This document shows, piece by piece, positions 50,007 through 58,714 of a DNA stretch of 64,000 bases (position 1 is the stretch's first letter; every line of letters starts with the position of its first letter). Source of the stretch: JAUZRW01 sp034437755 (lineage in GTDB: Bacteria > Chloroflexota > Anaerolineae > Aggregatilineales > Phototrophicaceae). The translations under genes and the position numbers were made by a program. The notes below the pieces were generated by a model. It made no database searches. It worked only from the letters and a program-made list of their open reading frames with translations, and was not told the origin of the DNA. The stretch lies in NCBI GenBank assembly GCA_034437755.1, contig DAOTTV010000124.1, positions 4,544 through 68,543 on the forward strand, given 5' to 3'.

Positions 50007-51569
50007 GTGGCAAACGAAACGGTTCTCGTCGTCGATGATGGTAAAGATAACCGCGAGTTTCTGGTGGAGTACGTGCTAGGGCCACATGGTTTTCGCTATC
50101 TATTAGCCAAAAATGGCGAGGAGGGATTGCGCTTAGCCCTCAAGCATCACCCTGATATTATCTTGCTCGATTTGCAGATGCCCAAGCTGACGGGCTTGCA
50201 AGTGCTGGAGCAATTGCAGGCGCGCGACAGCCGGATTCCGGTCATCCTGATGACCTTCCACGGCTCGGAAGAAATCGCGGTCGAGGTCTATCGCATGGGC
50301 GTGCGCGATTACGTCAAGAAGCCGTACTATCCCGAAGAGATGCTAGAGGCGATCGAGAACGCGCTGACCGAGACCCGCCTGCGCCGTGAGCGCGATGCGC
50401 TGACCGATCGCGTCATCAAAGCCAACCAGAATTTACAACGGCGCGTGCAAGAGATGGAAGTGATCTACCAGATTGGCAAAGCGGTGACATCGACCATTGA
50501 CATGAACGAGTTGTTGCCCAAAGTCGTCGATGCAGTTGTCAAGCTCACCCGTGCGGATGAGGCTTTCATCGCCTTATTAGAGAATAAACAGGTCGTGCGC
50601 CGCGCGCATAAGTCGCCGCGTTTCGCGGTTGCGCGCTCCGTCGCCCAAGCGATCAAAGACCCGATCATCGCGCGCAGTATCCAGAAACAGAAAGCATTGC
50701 GATTAGGGCCGGATCAACTCCAGCGTAATAACCCTAACGCGCCGATGAGCGTCGCCTGTGTGCCGCTGATGGTGAACCAGCGCGTGCTAGGCGCGTTGCA
50801 GATCATCAATTACCCCGATACCAAGCGCGTCTTCCACGATCACGACATCCAGATGATGACCGCTGTTGCCGATTATGCCGCCATCGCCATCGAGAACTCG
50901 CGCAATTATAACCTGTTGCGGACATCGAACGAGAAGATGCGTAACACCTTCGAGCGCTTTGTGCCGCCCTCGGTCGTTCAGCAAGCTCTCACCGACGAAG
51001 TCGAACTCGGCGGACAACGACAAGTGATTAGCGTGTTGTTTGCTGATATTCGTGGCTATACTGCCTTTAGCGAGAAGGTCGCGCCGGAGAAAGTGGTCGA
51101 GATGCTCAACCATTATCTGAGCGTCGCCGGCAACATCATCATCGGGTGGGAAGGCACGCTCGATAAATTCATGGGCGATGGTTTGATGGCGATCTTCAAC
51201 GCGCCAAACCCGCAAGATGACCATCTGCACCGCGCGACAGAGGCGGCGATTGCGATCCGGCAAGCCGTCGCTGAGATCAACGATATTTACGGGCATGATC
51301 TAGGGTATAGCGTTGGCGTACACATTGGCGAAGCTGTCGTGGGCTACATCGGCACCAGTTATGCCGTCAACTACACGGCAGTCGGCGATACCGTCAACCT
51401 CGCCAAGCGTTTACAGGAGCAAGCCCAGCCGGATCAAATTCTGGTCGAAGAGGCAGTTGTGCATCATTTAGGCGATCTCGCCGAGACGCGCCACGTCGGC
51501 GAGATGCCGATCAAAGGGCGCAAGCAACCCGCACAGGCTTACGAACTGATCGATATCAAGCCACAGTGA
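50007..51569 (+). CDS. Receiver-GAF-adenylate cyclase, 520 aa
   Basis: Domains in order are a receiver (LVVDDGKDN, LLDLQMPKLTG, ILMTFHG, YVKKPYY), a coiled coil, a GAF domain (about residues 150-310: IGKAVTSTIDMNELLPKVV, SVACVPLMVNQRVLGALQI) and a class III cyclase (about 340-510). The cyclase has metal Asp in LFADIRGYTAF and FMGDGLMAIF, Lys in TLDKFMGD, Thr in NYTAVGDTVN, and Asn/Arg in VNLAKRLQE, all as expected for cAMP synthesis. The start is GTG 50007. It is a second cyclase beside the one at 46000-47043. Confidence 0.93.
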   Translation: MANETVLVVDDGKDNREFLVEYVLGPHGFRYLLAKNGEEGLRLALKHHPDIILLDLQMPKLTGLQVLEQLQARDSRIPVILMTFHGSEEIAVEVYRMGVRDYVKKPYYPEEMLEAIENALTETRLRRERDALTDRVIKANQNLQRRVQEMEVIYQIGKAVTSTIDMNELLPKVVDAVVKLTRADEAFIALLENKQVVRRAHKSPRFAVARSVAQAIKDPIIARSIQKQKALRLGPDQLQRNNPNAPMSVACVPLMVNQRVLGALQIINYPDTKRVFHDHDIQMMTAVADYAAIAIENSRNYNLLRTSNEKMRNTFERFVPPSVVQQALTDEVELGGQRQVISVLFADIRGYTAFSEKVAPEKVVEMLNHYLSVAGNIIIGWEGTLDKFMGDGLMAIFNAPNPQDDHLHRATEAAIAIRQAVAEINDIYGHDLGYSVGVHIGEAVVGYIGTSYAVNYTAVGDTVNLAKRLQEQAQPDQILVEEAVVHHLGDLAETRHVGEMPIKGRKQPAQAYELIDIKPQ

Positions 51570-51593
51570 GCCACCCTCAAGCCCGTCGCACGC

Positions 51594-52976
51594 TCATTGA
51601 TCTTTGCGCCGCCGTTCGCGCACGCTGATGCGAATCGGGGTGCCTTCGTAGTGATAATGATAACGAATCTGGTTTTCAAGATACCGCTCGTAGGTGAAGT
51701 GCAATAACTTCTTATCGTTGATATGCAACAGGAACACCGGCGGGTCTGTACGCACCTGTGACGCATACAAAATCTTGAGGCGGCGCTGTCCCTTCGATGA
51801 CGGTGCATGCTTTTCCATCGCATCGCGGATGATCTGATTGAGATCCGACGTGGGAATACGCGCAAAGCGATTTTGCCAGACGGCGTGCGCGGTCTCCAGC
51901 ACAGTGTGGACGCGCTGTCCGGTTTTGGCGCTGATGAATACGATCGGTGCCCACGGGATGAAGTGCAGGCGCTGGCGTACTTCGCGGATGAATTCCGTCA
52001 TCGTGAAGGCATCCTTGGTCACAGCATCCCACTTGTTGACAGCGATGACAATGCCTTTGTACTCATCGAGGACATAGCCCGCGATATGCTCATCCTGTTC
52101 GGTTACGCCCAGTTCAGCGTCGATCATCAGCACCGCGACATCGGCGCGTTCGATTGCGCTGAAGGCCCGAATCACGCTGAATTGCTCGACCCCCGGCTCA
52201 ATCCGTCCGCGCCGCCGGATACCCGCCGTGTCGATTAAAGTCACCGGGCCACCGTGCCATTGAATTGTCGTGTCGATCGCGTCGCGTGTTGTGCCCGCCA
52301 CATCACTGACGATCGAGCGTTCTTGCCCGATGATCTTGTTGAGCAGGGTACTCTTGCCGGCGTTCGGTCGCCCGACGATAGCCACCTTCAAGTGATCGTC
52401 GTCCGCATCATCATCCAGCGTATCGCCCATGACGTTGCGAATTTCGTTGACGACTTCATCCAGCATATCACCCACGCCACCGCCATGAATCGCGCTTGTG
52501 GGGATCACCGCACCCAGCCCCAGCGCATAAAAATCATAGGAATCTTGCGCGTGATTCTGGAGATCATCAGCTTTGTTCGCGGCGACGACCACCGGCTTTG
52601 CCGACCGGCGTAAAATCTCAGCAATCGTCTGGTCAGCGCCGGTCACCCCCTGCTGGTTATCGACCACCAGCACGATCACGTCGGCTTCTTCGATGGCGAT
52701 CATCGCTTGACTGCGAATCTCGTTGATAAAGTCTTTACTGCCTTCTGCCAGTGGCGATTCATCGCGCACGCCTTTGGGCTGGTAAATCTCAATACCGCCC
52801 GTATCCACAATGCGAAATATCACCCCGTTCCAGAAGGTCTCACCATGTAGGCGGTCGCGTGTCGTGCCGGGGATGTTGTGGGTAACAGCCGTCCGTTTGC
52901 CAACCAGACGGTTGAACATGGAGCTTTTGCCAACATTCGGTCTCCCGACGATTGCGACAATCGGTTTGCGTGCCAT
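51594..52976 (-). CDS. der: Ribosome-associated GTPase Der (EngA), 460 aa
   Basis: Two tandem G domains are present: first G1 GRPNVGKSSMFNRLVGKRTA, DTGGIE and NKADD, and second G1 GRPNAGKSTLLNKIIGQERS, DTAGIRRR and NKWDAV. A C-terminal KH-like domain ends in TPIRISVRERRRKDQ. Der acts in 50S subunit assembly. ATG 52976 is chosen, directly before RKPIVAIVGRP, with AGAGGA upstream; the frame extends farther to 53015 without a start signal. Length fits the family (440-490). Confidence 0.97.
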   Translation of the reverse strand: MARKPIVAIVGRPNVGKSSMFNRLVGKRTAVTHNIPGTTRDRLHGETFWNGVIFRIVDTGGIEIYQPKGVRDESPLAEGSKDFINEIRSQAMIAIEEADVIVLVVDNQQGVTGADQTIAEILRRSAKPVVVAANKADDLQNHAQDSYDFYALGLGAVIPTSAIHGGGVGDMLDEVVNEIRNVMGDTLDDDADDDHLKVAIVGRPNAGKSTLLNKIIGQERSIVSDVAGTTRDAIDTTIQWHGGPVTLIDTAGIRRRGRIEPGVEQFSVIRAFSAIERADVAVLMIDAELGVTEQDEHIAGYVLDEYKGIVIAVNKWDAVTKDAFTMTEFIREVRQRLHFIPWAPIVFISAKTGQRVHTVLETAHAVWQNRFARIPTSDLNQIIRDAMEKHAPSSKGQRRLKILYASQVRTDPPVFLLHINDKKLLHFTYERYLENQIRYHYHYEGTPIRISVRERRRKDQ

Positions 52977-53083
52977 GATATATTCTATCCTCTGTTGATT
53001 GCGTGTGTGTGGCAATCACTTAATTGAACGTAGGACTATGCAGTATAGCAGGTTCTAGCACAGAATGTGAGCCCGAACCCGCC

Positions 53084-54394
53084 TCACTGTTGCGTGTCGG
53101 TTGGTGTGGGCGTGGCGCTCGCCTGCGGGGTGGCATCCGGCGCAGGTGTGGTCGTCGTATCGGGCGCTTGCAGAGTGATGCTGACTGTCTCGGGTAAGAG
53201 CGTGATATTGCTAGGTGCGAGATTGACCTGTCCCTGTCGGATGCTAACCGTCGGCGTGACCTCGCTCGTGCCGATGGGCAAGCCGTTGGCGTCGATCACG
53301 ACCTGCACATCGGCCTCAGTGATGCCCTGCAATTGGGTCACGGGGCCGTTGAGAAGCATCGAAATACGCTCAGGGTTAACCTGCGCTGTCCACGTCTCCG
53401 GCACGCCGATCACATTGATGGGAATATTTTGGAGCGATAGAGAAGTCGTCTGCTCTTCTAGCGAGATATTGACCGTAATTGTCGACTCTGAGAGCGGGAT
53501 CAGTTCATCGTCTGTCGCCGGCAGGTCAATCGGCACATCGACCGTGAAGCTCCCCGTGCGCCCTTCAAGGCTGATCGCTTGTGTGTCGATCGGGTCGGGC
53601 AGTCGTGCAAGGCTTTCGGGCAAGCCACTGATGAGAACGTTGCGCGGTTCGTAATCGACATCGCGGAAAATATAATTGTCCGAGAGCGTATCCGATAGGA
53701 TGAACGGACGTACTGAGATGCGGCGCACATCATCGCGCAAGATCATATCAACACTGACGTTGACCGTTCGCGGTGCGACATCGACATCTTCGACCCGCGC
53801 ACCGTTTTCATTGACGGGAAGCAGAGGCAGGTTAATCTCGAAGTCGTTCGACTCACCCGATAAATCCAGCACAGCGACGACTTGCGCCACCGTATCCACC
53901 CGCGAGGGCGCGCCGCTCACCTCTGCTTGAAACACATCATGTTCGATAATCTCGAAGGTATACGTCGGCGGTGGGCCTTCATCGACGACGATCTCGACGG
54001 TCTTCTGCTCAGAGACGACGGCTTCGATCGCGACGGTGATCTGTGTCGGCTGGGTATCCAAGCGTGCCGACCGTGCCACACTCGACGTAATCGGCACGGT
54101 ATGGGTGCCGGGCGTTAAGCCGCGTAAATCTGCTTCGAGCGTGATGTCATCCGTACTGAGAATATCCAGAACCGATTGCTGGGCACTGATGAACACCTGC
54201 GCGGTCGTCTGCGGCGTGTTGGTGATGATCACGTCATCGTCCATCTGGATTTGAACCGGCACGCGTGGAAAGCGTCGTTGATTGACGGGATCGGCTTCGA
54301 GTGTAGCGACGAACCACACCACCAGTCCGATCACCAGCGATCCGGCTAACCACAGCACGTTGTTGAAGATTGATTGACGAAGCTCGGATGACAT
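53084..54394 (-). CDS. cdaR: CdaR-like YbbR-domain protein, 436 aa
   Basis: A single N-terminal membrane helix (NVLWLAGSLVIGLVVWFVAT) is followed by repeated extracytoplasmic YbbR-type beta domains, for example RFPRVPVQIQMDDDVIITNT, VRPFILSDTLSDNYIFRDVD and PINVIGVPETWTAQVNPERI. The tail is Thr/Pro-rich. It lies just downstream of cdaA on the same strand, 15 bases away, which is the standard CdaA-CdaR pairing in which CdaR modulates c-di-AMP synthesis. GTG 54397 is an alternative start. glmM, the usual third gene, is absent. Confidence 0.88.
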   Translation of the reverse strand: MSSELRQSIFNNVLWLAGSLVIGLVVWFVATLEADPVNQRRFPRVPVQIQMDDDVIITNTPQTTAQVFISAQQSVLDILSTDDITLEADLRGLTPGTHTVPITSSVARSARLDTQPTQITVAIEAVVSEQKTVEIVVDEGPPPTYTFEIIEHDVFQAEVSGAPSRVDTVAQVVAVLDLSGESNDFEINLPLLPVNENGARVEDVDVAPRTVNVSVDMILRDDVRRISVRPFILSDTLSDNYIFRDVDYEPRNVLISGLPESLARLPDPIDTQAISLEGRTGSFTVDVPIDLPATDDELIPLSESTITVNISLEEQTTSLSLQNIPINVIGVPETWTAQVNPERISMLLNGPVTQLQGITEADVQVVIDANGLPIGTSEVTPTVSIRQGQVNLAPSNITLLPETVSITLQAPDTTTTPAPDATPQASATPTPTDTQQ

Positions 54395-54409
54395 CACCTT
54401 GGGTTGTCC

Positions 54410-55267
54410 TCAGTCTTTTGGCGGGCGAATTTTCGATGAGACCGCGCGCAAGGACTGGCGCAGGCGTGACCATAGCGTTTGCTGTTCTTCTGTCTGCGGG
54501 CCGTAGAAGGCATTCAAGATTGTGCGTAGGCGTTCAGCATCCAGGCGCGAGACCATGCGCCCGCCACTGGAGACACCGATTTTCCCCGTCTCTTCTGAGA
54601 CGACGACACAAATCGCGTCGCTCACCTCGCTGATACCCAGCGCCGCCCGATGTCGCATCCCCATCTTGGGGTTCGGCAGGTTACGGCTCGCCGTCAAGGG
54701 CAGGACAGCAGCGGCAGAGGCAATATTGCCCTCTTCATCAATGATGACCGCGCCATCGTGCAATTCAGTCTTAGGCCAGAAGATCGTCAGTAAGAGCGCG
54801 GCTTTCACCTGACTGTTGATGACCGTCCCGGTATTAATGTAATCCAGCAGTGAACTAGAGCGCTGAAGAACGATTAGCGCGCCGTGTCGCCGTTCCGATA
54901 GCTTCTCCGAGGCGGCACAAATCTCGTCGATCACCTGCAAGCGCACGTCGTCTGGAGCTTGCTTAGCGAAGAACGATGCCTGCCCGATATGCTCTAGTGC
55001 GCGTCGTAACTCCTGCTGGAAAATCACGGGGATCGCGACTGCGAGTATCGTCAGCGCGTTGCGTAATAACCAGCTGAGGGCTTGCAGGCGCAAAATGCCA
55101 GCGATGAGCAATAGACCAACCACCAGCACGATCATCCCCCGCAACAGGGCGACCGCCTGTGTGCCGCGCACCACAAAACTCGCGGCGTAAAATAACAGCG
55201 CCACGATGATAATATCGAGAATGTCGGTCGCTTCTAATGTGGTGATAATCCAAAAGAATTCTTGCAC
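54410..55267 (-). CDS. cdaA: Diadenylate cyclase CdaA, 285 aa
   Basis: Three membrane helices (ILDIIIVALLFYAASFVV, ALLRGMIVLVVGLLLIAGIL, LRNALTILAVAIPVIFQQEL) precede the DAC (DisA_N) domain. DAC motifs are DGAVIIDEEGNI (DGA) and GMRHRAALGISEVSDAICVV (RHR), the sites for condensing two ATP into c-di-AMP. GTG 55267 is selected with AGGCGA upstream; the open frame continues to a TTG at 55333 with no such signal. c-di-AMP usually controls potassium and turgor. Confidence 0.92.
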   Translation of the reverse strand: MQEFFWIITTLEATDILDIIIVALLFYAASFVVRGTQAVALLRGMIVLVVGLLLIAGILRLQALSWLLRNALTILAVAIPVIFQQELRRALEHIGQASFFAKQAPDDVRLQVIDEICAASEKLSERRHGALIVLQRSSSLLDYINTGTVINSQVKAALLLTIFWPKTELHDGAVIIDEEGNIASAAAVLPLTASRNLPNPKMGMRHRAALGISEVSDAICVVVSEETGKIGVSSGGRMVSRLDAERLRTILNAFYGPQTEEQQTLWSRLRQSLRAVSSKIRPPKD

Positions 55268-55399
55268 AGGTTGATCGCCTATGTTGCTGGTTGGGTGAGC
55301 AGATTCTCCCCTTATGATAGCACAAAGGCACAATTCTGTGCCCCTGTGTTCGTGATAGTTAGCGAGATGGTATGGTGGGGAACGCGTCCGGTGGCGCGT

Positions 55400-57658
55400 C
55401 TATCCCCGTAATTGCTGAAGCAGACGCTTGTACTCATCGACGCGATCCGGTTTGAGCGCGATAATCTGCTTGATGGTCTGCGCGGCTTCTTGGGTTAAAC
55501 CGGCATCCAGTTGCAATTCGCCGAGCGCATCCAGTTGTTCGATGGCTTCGGCCTTCTGGTTGCGCCGCCGATAAATCGACGCGAGACGCTTGCGTAGGGC
55601 GGCATCATCGGGATTGCGATGGACGAGTTGTTCTAACAGTTCGACAATTTTGTTGACGCGCCCCGATTTCGCGTAAGTACTCAGCAAGGTATCCAGCTTA
55701 CGCACAGCTTCGCCTTGATTGCCCTGCGTGTAATAAATATCGATCAGTGCCCGTAGCGCGGGTTCATCCTGTGGCGCAAAAGTGATGATCTCTTCGTAGA
55801 TGCGCTGGGCTTCGCGCGTGTTCAGGCGCAGTTGGTGAATGTCGGCGATGGCGTGCTTGATCTGTGCGCGCTTATCCGATGTCACGTCAAGATCCTGCCC
55901 GATCTCTTCTGCCCGATCATAGGAATACATCGCATTATCGAAATCGCCGAGTTGCTGGTATGTCTGCGCCAAGTCCATATGCTGATCGAGCGCCTCTTGC
56001 CAGCGATCTTCGCTTTCCAACAGTTCGATCAAATTCCAGCGAACATCGACATCTAAGGGTGCCATCTCCAGCACTTCGCCGAGGATTGACGCGGCGCGGT
56101 CGTTCTCTTCGCGCACGAGATACGACCGCGCAACCGTGTTGTATTTGTTGATTGCCTGTCGGATGCGCCCTTCTTTCATCATGATCTCTGCCATGCGGAC
56201 ATGCACCGGCAAATAAGAGGGCGACCGCTCGACCGCGAAATGCGCGATTTCCATCGCCAGCGTGTATAAGCCCTGCCGGATGAAGCGATCAATGCTGGTG
56301 ACCAGTTCCGTCAGTTCATCACTGCCCTTCGCTATGAACCAGTCGAACAAGCCGCCCTGCCCCTCCCCGCGCAAGGTTTCGACGAGATGGCGGCGCGTCT
56401 CCGGGATGCGTTGTTTCCAGTCCTCGCCACTCAAGAGCTTGATGAAGCGCCCGTTAATCACTTCGAGCATTTCCGGCGCGCGATCCTGAATGCCGGATAG
56501 CAGGCTATCGTAGACCGGTGTTAGGTCGTCTAGCTCGTTGTCGGCTTTTGACAATTGCACATCGACGTTACGCAAGCTCTGGATCAGGTATTTGGACGCA
56601 CGCGGTTGATTTTCCATCGCGTAATATGCCAAGCCCAGCCCATGAAACGCGCCCGATTGTAGCTCGGACGATTGTGCCGCTTCGCCCAGATAGGCGATTG
56701 CATCCTGTGAACGATCGTTTAAGACCAGCAAGCCACCCAGCGCCATCTGCAAAGATGGATGACGCAAGCCGGCCGCAACAGCCTGTTCATAAGCCGCGAT
56801 CGCCTCTAATTCGTCATCCTGCCGCTGATATTCCATGCCCTGCATGGCGAACATCACGAACTCATTCAACCCGCTTTCGACAACGAACGCCGCCATGATT
56901 TCCAGCGAGCGTTCGAGTGCTTCACCGATCGGGCCGAGGGGGTGCGCGACACCGACATCGAGCCGTTCATCGTCCTCAGCATAGGGATCATAGCTGAACA
57001 GATCACCGTCGCCCGTCGGTGCTTCGACTTCGGCATCGACATGATAGTATTCCTGCGGGATGTTGATCTCGAGACCGGAGTTCAGCGCGCGCAACCCGTT
57101 GAGCGCCACCGCGTTATTACGATCAATCCGCAGGATGCGTTCGAGCGCCTTCTTGGCTTTAGCTTCATCGTCTGCCATCTGGAAGCTACGCGCCAGCAAC
57201 GCATACTGGCGGATGACCTGTGATTTATCGCCGATTTTCTCGTAGGCTTGTGCGAGCTTGGCGTGGACGCTGATCAAGCCGCGTGTGAGCGATGCCGCCT
57301 TCTCCCAGCTGTTAATCGCCATCGCGACATCGCGCACTTTAGCATAAGCATCCCCGACTTTGACATAGCGTTGCGCGGAGTCGTCCGGCTGTCCTAAGCC
57401 TTCCAGCACTTCCGCAGAGCGTTCAATCGGCACAGGATCGTTCGGCGCGAGCTTCGTCGCGCGATTGAAGACCTGCAAAGCGCGATCAAGCCGACCGGTA
57501 TTCTGTAGCGCAATCCCCAGACCGATGTTAGCTTCGGCATCTTCAGTATCGATTTGCACCGCTTGCGAATATATTTCGAGCGCAGTTTGCCAATCCTGAT
57601 GCCATGCGGCATCCGCTCCCTGCGACATCAGTTCTTGAAATTGATCGTGATCAGCCAT
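55400..57658 (-). CDS. Large TPR-repeat protein, 752 aa
   Basis: The whole protein is built of tetratricopeptide repeats, clearest near the N-terminus (WQTALEIYSQAVQIDTEDAE, ANIGLGIALQNTGRLDRALQ) and C-terminus (NPDDAALRKRLASIYRRRNQ, KAEAIEQLDALGE). A central acidic segment (YDPYAEDDERLDVGV) separates two TPR arrays. No catalytic domain, signal peptide or membrane helix is seen. AAGGA precedes ATG 57658. It is likely an interaction scaffold; the partner is unknown. Confidence 0.85.
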   Translation of the reverse strand: MADHDQFQELMSQGADAAWHQDWQTALEIYSQAVQIDTEDAEANIGLGIALQNTGRLDRALQVFNRATKLAPNDPVPIERSAEVLEGLGQPDDSAQRYVKVGDAYAKVRDVAMAINSWEKAASLTRGLISVHAKLAQAYEKIGDKSQVIRQYALLARSFQMADDEAKAKKALERILRIDRNNAVALNGLRALNSGLEINIPQEYYHVDAEVEAPTGDGDLFSYDPYAEDDERLDVGVAHPLGPIGEALERSLEIMAAFVVESGLNEFVMFAMQGMEYQRQDDELEAIAAYEQAVAAGLRHPSLQMALGGLLVLNDRSQDAIAYLGEAAQSSELQSGAFHGLGLAYYAMENQPRASKYLIQSLRNVDVQLSKADNELDDLTPVYDSLLSGIQDRAPEMLEVINGRFIKLLSGEDWKQRIPETRRHLVETLRGEGQGGLFDWFIAKGSDELTELVTSIDRFIRQGLYTLAMEIAHFAVERSPSYLPVHVRMAEIMMKEGRIRQAINKYNTVARSYLVREENDRAASILGEVLEMAPLDVDVRWNLIELLESEDRWQEALDQHMDLAQTYQQLGDFDNAMYSYDRAEEIGQDLDVTSDKRAQIKHAIADIHQLRLNTREAQRIYEEIITFAPQDEPALRALIDIYYTQGNQGEAVRKLDTLLSTYAKSGRVNKIVELLEQLVHRNPDDAALRKRLASIYRRRNQKAEAIEQLDALGELQLDAGLTQEAAQTIKQIIALKPDRVDEYKRLLQQLRG

Positions 57659-57681
57659 GAGTCCTTACCGTACAAACTAAC

Positions 57682-58599
57682 TTATGACAATAAATGAACG
57701 AGAACCGCTTTTTGCGCGTGCATCCGATTTTCTGCCTGTTGGAACACCGCCGAATGCGCCCCGTCCATCACATCATCGGTGATTTCTTCGCCCCGATGAG
57801 CCGGCAAACAATGCAAGACGATCGCATCTTTGCCCGTCTTAGCGATCAGCGCATCGTTGATCTGATACCCCGCGAAGGTCTCGCGACGTTCGGCGGCTTC
57901 GGCTTCTTGCCCCATGCTAATCCACGTATCCGTGTACAGCACGTCCGCGCCGGCGATGATTTCCTCCGGTCGCACGGCTTCCGTCACCGTGATGCCCGAT
58001 TGGGCGATCAAGGGTGCGGCTGTCTCGCGCACTGCGGTTGGCAATTCGTAGCCTTCGGGCGTAGCGATCGCAAAATCCATACCAAAGTGCGCCGATGCCA
58101 GCAGCAAGGACGCGGCGACGTTGTTGCCATCGCCGACATAAGCGAGCTTGATGCCGTCCATTCGTCCATAGCGCTCGTGGATTGTCAGCACATCTGCTAG
58201 CGCCTGACAGGGGTGATAATCATCGCTGAGACCGTTAATCACCGGCACCGATGACCACTCTGCCAATTCGACCACATGGGCATGATCGAACACGCGCGCC
58301 ATGATAATATCGACATAGCCCGATAACACGCGGGCAACGTCGGCAATAGCTTCGCGCTCACCCAGACCAACCTCATCCGGCCCGAGGATTAACGCCGTAC
58401 CGCCTAGATGCCGCATCCCGACTGCGAACGACACGCGTGTGCGGAGCGATGGTTTTTGAAAGACGAGCGCCAGCACTTTGTCCTGTAACAAGGGACGATT
58501 GCCACCTGTTTTCCACTCCATTTTAAGATATAACGCCATCTCTAACAAATGTCGTAACTCAGCGGTATCCCAACTCGCAAGGTCAAGAAAATGCTTCAT
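57682..58599 (-). CDS. argF: Ornithine carbamoyltransferase, 305 aa
   Basis: The protein converts ornithine and carbamoyl phosphate to citrulline in arginine biosynthesis. The carbamoyl-phosphate loop is KPSLRTRVSF (SxRTR), then MRHLGG, HPCQALADVL (HPxQxL), DTWISMGQE (SMG loop) and HCLPAHRGEEIT, the last giving the ornithine-specific HCLPAHRG motif. The length of 305 is usual. It stands without other arg genes; the start follows KHFLDLASWDTAEL, typical of the family. Confidence 0.96.
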   Translation of the reverse strand: MKHFLDLASWDTAELRHLLEMALYLKMEWKTGGNRPLLQDKVLALVFQKPSLRTRVSFAVGMRHLGGTALILGPDEVGLGEREAIADVARVLSGYVDIIMARVFDHAHVVELAEWSSVPVINGLSDDYHPCQALADVLTIHERYGRMDGIKLAYVGDGNNVAASLLLASAHFGMDFAIATPEGYELPTAVRETAAPLIAQSGITVTEAVRPEEIIAGADVLYTDTWISMGQEAEAAERRETFAGYQINDALIAKTGKDAIVLHCLPAHRGEEITDDVMDGAHSAVFQQAENRMHAQKAVLVHLLS

Positions 58600-58714
58600 C
58601 TAAGTTGCCATAACTTTCTTGTGAGAATGAATAGTAACCCATAGCGTGAAGTATATCACAGCTTGCAAAGCAGGCAAACAAACTGCACCCGAAATCCCCC
58701 CACCACAGGTACGA

